Origin: Qipengyuania gelatinilytica
GTDB lineage: Bacteria; Pseudomonadota; Alphaproteobacteria; Sphingomonadales; Sphingomonadaceae
Direction of reading: 5' to 3'
Length of the DNA stretch: 64,000 nt
NCBI RefSeq assembly: GCF_019711315.1
Contig: NZ_CP081294.1
Coordinates: 620,001-684,000, forward strand
The notes under the pieces were generated by a model. The model made no database searches. It saw nothing but the letters and a program-made list of their open reading frames with translations, and was not told the origin of the DNA. Below are positions 9,165 through 17,736 of this stretch, piece by piece. The translations under genes and the position numbers were made by a program. Each line of letters opens with the position of its first letter. The first letter of the stretch is position 1.

Positions 9165-10537
9165 TGCTCGCGCGCCCCTCCGGCTGCGAACGCTTCCTTG
9201 CCGGACGCTTCGGCACCCATGCTCGCGGCTCCTGGTGGTTTTGGATCACCCCACGATGGAACAGGCAATTGCTCGCGCCACTTGAGGGCATGCACGAGGC
9301 CCAGCAGCACGGGTACGATCCACATGCGGGCATACATGTGCGGCACCGAAACGGTAAAACCGGTGAAGACGACGAGCAGGCCGAGCACCAGCGCCGCATC
9401 GGCCCTCATGCTCCGCAGGATGCTGAAACCGAGTACCCAGAGCATGATGAGCAGCACGATCAGTCCGAGAAGGGACAGAAGGCCACCCTCGGTCATCAGC
9501 AATAGCGGGAGAACATGCACCGGAGCCTGATGAGAGCTGACAGCGCGATAGCCGTCGGCACCGAAGCCGATCAGCGCAGTGTCACCCGACAGGCGCCATG
9601 CCTCGAGCGCCATCTCCCAGCGGCCGGAGAAAGTCCCTGCCTGGTCCAGATTGCCTTGCGCAAGTGCCTCCGCAACGCGTTGCTCGAACACGGCAGGCAG
9701 GGGAACTTCGGACGTCACTCCGACCGCTACGGCAAACAGGATCACGAGGATCGCAACCAGCGTGCCTCGCGGCCAGAGGATCAGCGACGCTAGCGGCAGG
9801 GCGATGCAGGCAAGCACGAAGGAGGTAAAGCTCGCGCTGGTGATCAGCCCCCAACCGGCAAGTGCTGCGCACTGGAATATAAGCCAGCGCGGGAGGAGGC
9901 CCCGGTGGAAGATATAGATCAGGCTCAGCAGGCAGAAGGTCGCCACTGCACCGTTGGTATTCGGATTGCCCGACAGCGCGCCGACCCGCCCAGTGGCGGT
10001 AATGAAGTCGCGCCCCATGACCATCCACGTATCGTGGTAGGTGAAGAAGATGTTCGCGCCAAAGGCGATCGCCTGGGAAAGCACCACCCCGAGAGCGAAC
10101 GCGACGATACATCGGTCGAGCACTTGCCGTCGCCAGCTCGCCAGCGTCATCGGAATGGCGAGGAACGCGAAGGAATATTGCGCGGCTACGCTTATCCAGC
10201 GCGTTGCGACGCCATTGACGATCGAGCTGATCAACAACCCGCCCAGCATCAGCAGCAGACCGATGTGCCAGAGCGGAGTGGCAGCCCCAAAAGGCTGTAC
10301 GTTGAGGTGCCCGCGCGCAACAAGGAACATGATCACGAACAGGAACAGTCCGTCCGACAGGCTAAGGTTCACATCGCCAAGCCGCACGATGTTCCAGGTC
10401 AGCGTGAACATGCCTCCCAGCAGGCAGAAATAGGCGATCCTTTCCCAGCGCGATGCATAGGTGCGAGGCTCTGCCCGCCTCACGGCACCGCCCGGAGGCA
10501 GGAAATGCTGGTCTGCTGTCGAGCTTGCCAAGGTCAT
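9161..10537 (-). CDS. O-antigen polymerase/ligase-like membrane protein (Wzy-like)
   Basis: 458-residue protein with about 11-12 membrane helices and one larger periplasmic loop near residues 285-345 (VAEALAQGNLDQAGTFSGRW). This layout is typical of the Wzy/WaaL superfamily. The local sequence TFSGRWEMA resembles the conserved arginine/glycine loop of O-antigen ligase-like proteins. Known: Wzy polymerises flipped repeat units in the periplasm. With the flippase next door, polymerase is more likely than ligase. Start at ATG 10537; the Shine-Dalgarno sequence is weak. Confidence 0.8.
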   Translation of the reverse strand: MTLASSTADQHFLPPGGAVRRAEPRTYASRWERIAYFCLLGGMFTLTWNIVRLGDVNLSLSDGLFLFVIMFLVARGHLNVQPFGAATPLWHIGLLLMLGGLLISSIVNGVATRWISVAAQYSFAFLAIPMTLASWRRQVLDRCIVAFALGVVLSQAIAFGANIFFTYHDTWMVMGRDFITATGRVGALSGNPNTNGAVATFCLLSLIYIFHRGLLPRWLIFQCAALAGWGLITSASFTSFVLACIALPLASLILWPRGTLVAILVILFAVAVGVTSEVPLPAVFEQRVAEALAQGNLDQAGTFSGRWEMALEAWRLSGDTALIGFGADGYRAVSSHQAPVHVLPLLLMTEGGLLSLLGLIVLLIMLWVLGFSILRSMRADAALVLGLLVVFTGFTVSVPHMYARMWIVPVLLGLVHALKWREQLPVPSWGDPKPPGAASMGAEASGKEAFAAGGAREQ

Positions 10538-10744
10538 CCCGGGATTTTCGGTTGCGCGATATCGGCGAACCTACCGCCAGTTGCGCTCCGCGCCCAAGGG
10601 TCAGGCGGCTAGTGGATTGGCGCATTTGAACCGCAGGTCTCGCAAGGGTGTCATGCCGCTACCCCCAAAGAGACCCGTTCCGACTGTTAAAATACTGTAT
10701 GGATACGCTGATTTCCTGCCCCATGGCGGGTCTGAAGGGTAGCC

Positions 10745-12157
10745 ATGACACCACCGCTTCAAAGTTCATCGCGAAAGCCGTCGTACGGTCACGGGAAAGC
10801 TAGCAAGATGCGAGCCTTGCTCAGCGCGACATGCATTGCAGTTACTTCCTGTTCGGGGCCGGGCAACGGGCTTGCCCAGCAGATCGACGACACCGACGCG
10901 GAACAGGTAACCTCGCCTGCCACAAAGCTAGCTTTCCGGGGCGCGCAGGGCTTCGGCGCGGTTAGCGAGGGAGGGCGCGGCGGTAGGGTGATCGCAGTTA
11001 CAACGCTCGAGGACTCGGGCCCGGGCAGCCTGCGCGCCTGTATAGAAGAAAGTGAACCGCGCGTCTGCGTATTCCGGGTCTCCGGCGTTATCCGCTTCAC
11101 CCAGCGCCCTCCGCGGATACGCAACCCGTACATCACGATTGCCGGCCAAACTGCGCCGGGCGGAGGCATAACCCTGGCGCACGGCGGGGGCGATGCCGGC
11201 AGGACTCCGCTGGTGATCAAGGACACGCACGATGTCGTGGTAAGGCACTTGCGGGTCCGGACCGATCGCGTCGGCAACGAACGTGGCTCAGAAGACGCCG
11301 TCACGATCGAGAATAGCTCGCGGGTGATAGTCGACCATGTCAGCGCCAGCTGGGCCCGGGACGAGATCGTCAACGGTTATGCCGACAATGACGAGATCAC
11401 GATCAGCAATTCGATTTTCTCCTGGGGAATCCCGCGGCACGACAAGTGCGCCTTGCTCGCTGCGGATTCCTTCCAGCCACAGCGAGTCAGCTTCATCGGC
11501 AATTTGTGCGCGCACAATGGAGACCGCAATCCGGACATCAATTTCACGCCGGGCTCGTGCATCGAGATCTTCAACAACGTCTTCTACAATGCGGAATCCG
11601 AGTTTGCGGAGGTCTGGGAAAGCCACGGCGGAAGCCCGGTCTCGATTGTCGGCAACAGCTTCATCGCCGGGCCCGACACGAGGCGCGATGCCGTAGGGAT
11701 CGTGCGGCAGACAATCGGCAGCAAGGGCAAGGCAAGTGCCTATATGCGCGGAAACCTGTTCGACGGTGCTTTCACCCATCTCGACGGTTCGGTCGCGGAC
11801 ATCGCTACGGATACACCGCCTTGCCAATTCACCATGCAGCCTCTTTTAGCGCAGGACGCCTATACGCAGGTCCTGCAATCTGCAGGCGCTCATCCGAGGG
11901 ATGCGCTCGATCGCCAGGTGGTATCGGAAGTCCAGCGCCGGGGCGGCAAACTGGCAAAGGCGCCCGGCAGCATTCCCGCGATCGAGGCCGGCACGCCCTA
12001 TCCCGATGCGGACGCAGACGGCATGGACGACTGGTGGGAACGCGACCACGGAGCCGATCCCGAAACGCCGGATTCCTGGTCGGACAGCGATGGAGACGGG
12101 ATCTCCAATCTCGAGCAATTCCTGGATGACCTGAGCGACCAGCTCGTAGCTGGCTGA
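10745..12157 (+). CDS. Secreted pectate-lyase-like protein with C-terminal calcium-type repeats
   Basis: 470-residue parallel beta-helix protein in the style of PL1-like pectate lyases. Seen: FRGAQGFG near residue 60, then VVVRHLRVR, RVIVDHVSASWARDE, and repeated NSIF and NNVFYN turns. The tail has Asp-rich loops (DADADGMDDWW, DSDGDGISNLEQF) like thrombospondin-3/EF-hand calcium sites. An export signal includes a possible lipobox VTSC. Two starts are possible: ATG 10745 (good AAGGG five bases upstream, longer n-region) or ATG 10808 (closer to the hydrophobic core). Inferred: it cleaves or trims the EPS made by this locus. The uronic acid needed by such a lyase could come from the ugd product. 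Substrate unproven. Confidence 0.75.
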   Translation: MTPPLQSSSRKPSYGHGKASKMRALLSATCIAVTSCSGPGNGLAQQIDDTDAEQVTSPATKLAFRGAQGFGAVSEGGRGGRVIAVTTLEDSGPGSLRACIEESEPRVCVFRVSGVIRFTQRPPRIRNPYITIAGQTAPGGGITLAHGGGDAGRTPLVIKDTHDVVVRHLRVRTDRVGNERGSEDAVTIENSSRVIVDHVSASWARDEIVNGYADNDEITISNSIFSWGIPRHDKCALLAADSFQPQRVSFIGNLCAHNGDRNPDINFTPGSCIEIFNNVFYNAESEFAEVWESHGGSPVSIVGNSFIAGPDTRRDAVGIVRQTIGSKGKASAYMRGNLFDGAFTHLDGSVADIATDTPPCQFTMQPLLAQDAYTQVLQSAGAHPRDALDRQVVSEVQRRGGKLAKAPGSIPAIEAGTPYPDADADGMDDWWERDHGADPETPDSWSDSDGDGISNLEQFLDDLSDQLVAG

Positions 12158-12171
12158 TTGGGGCTCCGCCC

Positions 12172-13014
12172 TCAGGCGACAGCCAGCACGAGGTCCTCGA
12201 CCTCGCTCCCGTCGCCGAACCTACGGACGACCTCGAAACGGTAGTCTTCATCGAGCCGAAACAGCGTCCCATGGTTGCGGCTGGTGACCTTGTCGGTCCT
12301 GACGAGAAGCAGCAGCGCACCCGGACTGCGCAGATACGCGCGCAGATGGCCCACTCCGGTCGAGATCCGGTCCTTGTCGAAGTAATCGAGATTGAGAATA
12401 TTGGCCGCGCGAACGAAGTGGAACTTGTGCTCGAACGCAGGGGTCCGCGTGAAGATATCATCTTCGGCTATGGTGACGCCGGGCTGTTCCTTGAGGCGCG
12501 GACTGACGAGTTCGACTGGCCGAACGCCCACCTGTTCCCTGGCCGACCTGCCGATGACCTTGCGCAAGGCTGCATTGAGGATCGACCTTCCGGTAAAGCG
12601 GTCCAGCCGCCTGTCCCACGCTCGCAGCGGCCGGCCCATTATCTCGAACTGCAAGATGTGCCCACTGTCCTCCACAAGCGCACGACTGCCGAGCGGTCCG
12701 TCGAGAATGGACGCGGCAAAGCTGCGATCCGTGGCGGTGATACGGAAGTCGAGACCTGTGCTTTCGAGAGCCTCGGCAAGTTCCAGCGTGGTCGTGCCGG
12801 AGGAGATGCCGACGTCGAGAAGTTCGAGCGCTTGTCCCGGAAATGCCTTCGCAAGCTCGGCCGCGACGACGCCGTCGATTTCCTCGAACCGGCGGACGTC
12901 GGTTTTCTTGAAGGTATCGTTACCCGTCTTCAAACTGCTGAAGAACGCGGCCTCCAGGGCCGGTGTGATCTGCTCGGGCGGCAGCGAGAAGAAGCGCGAA
13001 GCTGCGATGGACAT
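12172..13014 (-). CDS. Class I SAM-dependent methyltransferase-like protein
   Basis: 280-residue protein. ALELLDVGISSGTTTLELAE at residues 62-81 is a clear class I methyltransferase motif I, and ITATDRSF resembles motif II with an acidic residue. The rest is unusual: a stretch about a FTGRSILNAALRKVIG helix and VSPRLKEQPGVTIAEDDIFT (acidic motif post-II). Known: the fold binds S-adenosylmethionine. Inferred: it methylates a sugar or another small metabolite of the EPS pathway. It is convergent with the lyase and 14 bp from it. The Shine-Dalgarno sequence is poor, so the start is uncertain. The acceptor is unknown. Confidence 0.65.
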   Translation of the reverse strand: MSIAASRFFSLPPEQITPALEAAFFSSLKTGNDTFKKTDVRRFEEIDGVVAAELAKAFPGQALELLDVGISSGTTTLELAEALESTGLDFRITATDRSFAASILDGPLGSRALVEDSGHILQFEIMGRPLRAWDRRLDRFTGRSILNAALRKVIGRSAREQVGVRPVELVSPRLKEQPGVTIAEDDIFTRTPAFEHKFHFVRAANILNLDYFDKDRISTGVGHLRAYLRSPGALLLLVRTDKVTSRNHGTLFRLDEDYRFEVVRRFGDGSEVEDLVLAVA

Positions 13015-13234
13015 GGATTCAGGATGCTCTTTTCATCACGATAAACAGCCTATCCGGTGCCAAGTCGCAATTGAGCATGCGAGCGAGGCGCTGCCACTCC
13101 GAGATACCGGTCACAAGCCTTGGTAGCCTTTTGGATATTGGCCTATTTATCTGCCCATGAGGTCCGGGATTGCGCCATAATCGTGGGCGACACAGCGCGG
13201 GATTTCACCGTGCCGCAACGGCGAGGCCAGTTGA

Positions 13235-14356
13235 ATGCCGATCAGAATATGTTTCCCTTTCACCGACGGAATGGTCGGAGGCAGCCATATCTCGGCTTTG
13301 ACAATGCTGCGCGAACTCGACCCGGCGCGGTTCGAGCCAAAGGTGCTCCTTTCCGGGCCGGAGGGTGATCTGGGAAGGATGCTGGAAGACGAGGGCATAC
13401 CCTATTCCCGCATCGCCATGCCCGATCCGAGCTCCGAAACGCTCTTCGGCATAACTTCCAGTGTGCGCGCAGCGATCGCCCACCTGAAAGAAGGCGGCTT
13501 CGACTATGTGCACACCAACGAGGGCCGCAACCACGTCGTCTGGGGCCTCGCTGCGAAGATCGCCGGCGTGGAACAGGTCTGGCATCATCGCGGCCATCCA
13601 CGGGCGAAGGGGCTGCGCTTCGTCGCGCCCCTGACGGCCAGGGCCGTGGTTTCCGTATCGCATTACGCATCGCCTCAGCCATCGAACTATTCGGCCGGAG
13701 ACCGGTGCCGCGTCATCCATTCTCCTTTCGATACGTCCTGTGCCGACATCGACCGCAACGAAAGCAGGCGCGAAGCTCTGGAAGAGCTGGGCTTCGACGC
13801 GGACAGCTTCATCGTCGGGTTCTTCGCCCAGTTCGGCGACCGCAAGAGGCCGGAAACCTTCGTCGAAACTATCGCCGCGGCCCTTCGCGAAAATCCCGAA
13901 AGGAAAATCTACGGGCTGCTCTTTGGAGAAGAGTATGAGGCCGGCTTCGAAGAGAAGGTCCGCAAGGCGATAGAGAATAACGGCCTTCAGGAGCGCGTGC
14001 TCATGATGGGGTTCCGCAAGCCTGCCGAGCGGTGGATTGCGGCTTGCGACGCGCTGCTGGTGCCCGCCGTCAACGAGCCCTTCGGGCGCACGCTCGTCGA
14101 AGCCATGCTGGTCGGCACACCGGTCGTCGCCGCGGCGTCGGGAGGCAATATCGAGGCTATCGAACATGGCGAGACCGGCCTGCTGGCAAAGGCCGACGAT
14201 CCCGAAGACATGGCGAAACAGCTCGCGCGTCTCGATGACGATCCCGGCCTCGGCGCACGTATCGCGGCGAACGCGCGCAAGCATGCGTTGAGCAGTTTCG
14301 GGATCAGCAAGCACGTCCGTGCGATCGAGGAATTGTATACGGAAATCGCTGCATGA
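13235..14356 (+). CDS. GT4-family glycosyltransferase
   Basis: 373-residue GT-B enzyme. The N-terminus ICFPFTDGMVGGSHISAL carries the glycine-rich acceptor loop. The C-terminal half has NEPFGRTLVEAMLVGTPVVA, the GT4 donor-binding EX7E pattern. Start at ATG 13235, with GAGG nine bases upstream. Its stop overlaps the next glycosyltransferase by ATGA, so both are made together. Inferred: it adds one sugar of the EPS repeat unit at the cytosolic membrane face. Donor and linkage are not readable. Confidence 0.85.
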   Translation: MPIRICFPFTDGMVGGSHISALTMLRELDPARFEPKVLLSGPEGDLGRMLEDEGIPYSRIAMPDPSSETLFGITSSVRAAIAHLKEGGFDYVHTNEGRNHVVWGLAAKIAGVEQVWHHRGHPRAKGLRFVAPLTARAVVSVSHYASPQPSNYSAGDRCRVIHSPFDTSCADIDRNESRREALEELGFDADSFIVGFFAQFGDRKRPETFVETIAAALRENPERKIYGLLFGEEYEAGFEEKVRKAIENNGLQERVLMMGFRKPAERWIAACDALLVPAVNEPFGRTLVEAMLVGTPVVAAASGGNIEAIEHGETGLLAKADDPEDMAKQLARLDDDPGLGARIAANARKHALSSFGISKHVRAIEELYTEIAA

Positions 14357-15546
14357 AGATCCTGCACGTCATCACGGGACTGAACGTGGGTGGCGCCGAG
14401 AACATGCTGGCCAAGCTGATCGAAAACGATTCCCGGTCGCAAACGCAGCACGTGCTTTCCCTGCTCAAGCCCGGCCCGCTGGCCGAACGAATTACGGCGG
14501 CGGGGGCAACAGTTCATACGCTTGGGATGAAGCGCGGTTTGCCCACCATCGGTGCGGCAAGGCGCCTGATGAGGCTCGTCAAAAAGCTCGGCCCCGATGT
14601 CCTTCATGGCTGGATGTATCACGGGAACCTGGCAGTCACCTACGCGCAATTCGCCAGCCGAAGCGATATGCCGACCATCTGGAATATTCGCCATTCCCTC
14701 GAAAATGCACAGCGCGAGACCCTGCGCACGAGGGCCCTGCTGGCCATCAGCCGGCGCCTCTCGCATCGCCCCCGCGCCATCGTCTACAACTCCACCGCGT
14801 CGGCAGCGCAGCACGAAGTCCATGGCTTTTCTACCGCGCAGCGGACAGTCATTCCGAATGGCTTCGACTGTTCCCTCTTCCGTCCCGATCCTGGGGCGCG
14901 AGAAAAGGTCGAAGCCCTGTTCGGGATACCGGCTGGCCGTCCTATCATAGGTTGCATCGCGAGGTTCCACCCGATGAAAGGGCATGCGAACCTTGTGGCC
15001 GCTGCGACAATCGCGATGCAGCAAGGCAGCGATTTTCACCTTTTGATGGTCGGACACGGGCTGGCCGAGCCGCCGGATGACCTGCGAAAGATGATCGAAA
15101 AGCTGCCGTCCGGTCGCGTCACGACCAGCGACGCCCGGCTCGACGTTGCCGAATGGCTGCCGGGTCTCGACATACTCGTGGTGCCCTCGGGGTGGGGAGA
15201 GGCGTTCCCGAACGTGATCGGGGAAGCATTCTCATGCGGTGTCCCGGTCATCTCCACCGACGTGGGTGACAGCAGGGCCATAGTCGGCCCGGCAGGCGAG
15301 ATCGTTCCGCCCGAGGACCCGGAGGCACTTGCCGCGGCGATAGCGCGAATGCTGGAGCTGTCGGGTGAGGAGCGCAGCCGCCTCGGCCTCGCCGGCAGGG
15401 AACGGATTGTCGACAATTACTCGCTGAATGCGATCACGGAGCACTACGAGCGTCTATATCGGGAAGTGAGCAGCAATCGGGCGAACCGGACAGCGAACGC
15501 GAATCGTGGGGAGCATTCGGTCGGCAACTCGAACACGCTAAGCTGA
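14353..15546 (+). CDS. GT4-family glycosyltransferase
   Basis: 397-residue GT-B protein starting MKILHVITGLNVGGAENMLA, the standard GT4 N-terminus. It has PNGFDCSLFRPD in the hinge region and GEAFPNVIGEAFSCGVPVIS as the EX7E donor motif. The C-terminal 30 residues are polar and low in complexity. It overlaps the preceding glycosyltransferase by 4 bp and is followed by a 221-bp gap before the second lyase. Role: addition of one sugar to the lipid-linked EPS intermediate. Specificity is not inferred. Confidence 0.85.
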   Translation: MKILHVITGLNVGGAENMLAKLIENDSRSQTQHVLSLLKPGPLAERITAAGATVHTLGMKRGLPTIGAARRLMRLVKKLGPDVLHGWMYHGNLAVTYAQFASRSDMPTIWNIRHSLENAQRETLRTRALLAISRRLSHRPRAIVYNSTASAAQHEVHGFSTAQRTVIPNGFDCSLFRPDPGAREKVEALFGIPAGRPIIGCIARFHPMKGHANLVAAATIAMQQGSDFHLLMVGHGLAEPPDDLRKMIEKLPSGRVTTSDARLDVAEWLPGLDILVVPSGWGEAFPNVIGEAFSCGVPVISTDVGDSRAIVGPAGEIVPPEDPEALAAAIARMLELSGEERSRLGLAGRERIVDNYSLNAITEHYERLYREVSSNRANRTANANRGEHSVGNSNTLS

Positions 15547-15767
15547 TTTCCCAAGCTAGCCCATGTGTTGCCTGAAATGAACCCACCTAACCAAACAACT
15601 CGCCCTAAATAGTGCTCTGTTTGGCGGAATTCCGCGGTTCGGTGTTGATTTATTAACCATCGCGGTCAGAGAAATATTCTCGATAACATTAAGTGCAGGA
15701 GGGTCGCCGGTACAATTTGCGCCAGGCCTTCCCCTATCCACCTGAAATACCCTGCAAAGGTTGGCAA

Positions 15768-17582
15768 ATGGCCAAGTTAAACCCCGGCGTCCTACTTGGG
15801 ACTGCCGCAGCAACCCTCCTTGTCGCCGCATGTGGCGGCGGCGATTCCAGCGCTCCCCCTACGACGGGCGTACCCGGTCCGAGCCCGAGTCCGAGCCCCA
15901 GCCCGAGCCCGAGCCCCAGCCCCTCGCCTACTCCAACGCCAACGGCCGGTGCGGCGGCGGCTTTCGCGAACCCGGACGATGGCGGGATCCCCGACAAGGC
16001 GATCCACCCGATCGCCTTCCCGACGGCCATTGGTTATGGCCGCGTCACCAGCGTTCGTTCGCCGAACGCGGTGGTCTACAAGATCAACTCGCTCGAAGAC
16101 ACGGCCGATCCGAACGACGGCAAGATCACCTATCGCGAATGCGCCAAGGCGCTGCCGGTCAATTCGCCCTACAGCATCCCGGCAGGTCGCCCGCGTTACT
16201 GCGTGTTCGACGTGTCCGGCGCCATCACGCTCCAGTCCGAAGCGTGGATTACGACCGAAAAGATCTACATCGCGGGCCAGACTTCGCCCGGCGGGATCGA
16301 GCTTCGCCTGGGCGACAACTACAATCCGGTGGACTCGCTGCTCGATACGCGCCGCGACGGGAACCACATGATCGCGCGCCATATCAGGCTGCGGTTTGCT
16401 CCACACCCCAACCGGCCGTCTGATAACGGCGACCCGATCCGCCTCAACAACACCCGCTACCAGGTCGTCGACCACGTATCTTCCATGTACGGCACCGACG
16501 AGAGCATGGATGTAACCTGCTCCGACTGCACGGTGCAGTGGTCGATTGCCGGCCCGAACATCTGCCGCGATGCGGGACACAGTTCGGCGCTTCACTGCAA
16601 GACCTGGTTCACCAAGCCGGGCAATCGCATGACGATCGCCTACAACCTGTCGCAGCACGGCGTGCAGCGCGGGATGAACCTGTCTCCGGGCGTGCGTAAC
16701 GGCGGGGTCGGAGATACCGGCCAGATCGACGTGCTCAACAACGTCCTTTACAACTTTACCGAAGAAGGCGGCCTGCTGTCGAACCAGTTCGGTTCGGTGT
16801 ACGTCAACTACATCGGCAATACCTGGTTCCGTGGTTCGTATTTCACCAACCGCAAGGGCAATTACTGGCCCGCGCTGTACAACCGCGCGGTCAGCGGCCT
16901 GCCCTACGGTTTCGACGTATACATGAAGAACAACGTGACCCCGCGGACCCGGATTGCCGGCCAGTTCGGGTCGACGGTGACCGACAACTATCTTGATTCG
17001 GTCGGCTTCCTCGACGGTGTCGATTCCACGACGGTCTGCGGTTTGACTTCCAATGGCCTCGAAAACTGCGCCATTCAGGGCAAGGACGTCGTCCAGGGTG
17101 TCAAGTTCGCGCTGGCACCGGGACTTACCAGGACGTTCGAGGACTGGATGATCTCCAGCCCGATGCAGGGCATGCGCAACGTGCTTGCATTCGCCGGTGC
17201 GGACCTGTGCCGTGACGGAAGCTGCCGCGACAATGTCGACAAGGCTTTCATCGAAGATGTGCGGACCTGCGATGCACCTCCCTATCTGGTCGACCTGCCC
17301 AACGACATTCGCACGGCCATCGCCGGCTATGCGAACCTGTCGGCGACCGGCGGGGCACTGCCCGACCGCGACAACGACGGCATGCCCGATGCGTGGGAAG
17401 AGCAGTTCACTAGCACCGATCCCGACAAGTGGGATGCGAACGACGATGCTGACGGTGACGGCTATCCCAACATCGAGGAATACCTCAATTTCGTGGCCCA
17501 GGATCACAATCGCTATCGCGGTATCTACGATGCCGGAACCGGTGCGCTTCCTGCCTATAATTGCGGTCGTCCGATGGTTTAA
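15768..17582 (+). CDS. Pectate-lyase-like lipoprotein with Pro-Ser linker and calcium-type tail
   Basis: 604-residue predicted lipoprotein. The lipobox LVAAC gives C22, followed by a Pro-Ser/Pro-Thr linker (residues 38-59). The beta-helix lyase domain then begins (IAFPTAIGYGRVTS), with HMIARHIRLRF, QVVDHVSSMYGTDESMDVTC and NNVLYN turns. The C-terminus repeats the Asp-rich motif of the other lyase (DRDNDGMPDAWEE, DADGDGYPNIEEYLN). Several paired cysteines (CSDCTVQ, LCRDGSCRDN) fit a periplasmic or surface location. ATG 15768 was chosen because AAAGG lies seven bases upstream and the upstream frame lacks a signal sequence. Inferred: surface-anchored EPS lyase or modifying enzyme. The linker suggests display away from the membrane. 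Confidence 0.75.
   Translation: MAKLNPGVLLGTAAATLLVAACGGGDSSAPPTTGVPGPSPSPSPSPSPSPSPSPTPTPTAGAAAAFANPDDGGIPDKAIHPIAFPTAIGYGRVTSVRSPNAVVYKINSLEDTADPNDGKITYRECAKALPVNSPYSIPAGRPRYCVFDVSGAITLQSEAWITTEKIYIAGQTSPGGIELRLGDNYNPVDSLLDTRRDGNHMIARHIRLRFAPHPNRPSDNGDPIRLNNTRYQVVDHVSSMYGTDESMDVTCSDCTVQWSIAGPNICRDAGHSSALHCKTWFTKPGNRMTIAYNLSQHGVQRGMNLSPGVRNGGVGDTGQIDVLNNVLYNFTEEGGLLSNQFGSVYVNYIGNTWFRGSYFTNRKGNYWPALYNRAVSGLPYGFDVYMKNNVTPRTRIAGQFGSTVTDNYLDSVGFLDGVDSTTVCGLTSNGLENCAIQGKDVVQGVKFALAPGLTRTFEDWMISSPMQGMRNVLAFAGADLCRDGSCRDNVDKAFIEDVRTCDAPPYLVDLPNDIRTAIAGYANLSATGGALPDRDNDGMPDAWEEQFTSTDPDKWDANDDADGDGYPNIEEYLNFVAQDHNRYRGIYDAGTGALPAYNCGRPMV
15879..15944 (+). repeat. Pro-Ser/Pro-Thr coding repeat
   Basis: Tandem CCN-AG(Y)/TCN codons encode eight Pro-Ser and three Pro-Thr pairs in the lyase linker. 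The 6-bp unit is imperfect at third positions, which points to selection on the protein. Slippage could vary its length. Confidence 0.8.
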
Positions 17583-17604
17583 TAGCCCTATGGTCTAAGT
17601 GGTC

Positions 17605-17623
17605 TGGCTAATCTCAATAGCCA
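17605..17623 (+). terminator. Weak hairpin after the lyase gene
   Basis: TGGCTA at 17605-17610 pairs with TAGCCA at 17618-17623 around a 7-nt loop. The hairpin is followed by TCATTTTAT. The stem is only 6 bp, so termination is possible but weak. It lies between the lyase stop and the kinase start. Confidence 0.3.
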
Positions 17624-17736
17624 TCATTTTATCCTATGGGTGATATGGTGAGCGTCTCGGAACGTTCATACTGCGGGTGGAAACGCCCGGGCTATGCTGC
17701 CTTGGCGGAAGCCTTTTTAGCAGCCGAGACGCCACC

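Noticed and set aside
15879..15944. Short tandem repeat as a possible CRISPR or VNTR
   Set aside because: The 6-bp unit codes for a Pro-Ser linker in frame, with no spacers.
15792..17507. 571-codon open frame antisense to the second lyase
   Set aside because: It lies fully opposite a gene with clear lyase motifs. Its sequence is Arg/Val/His-rich, as expected from the reverse of GC-biased codons.
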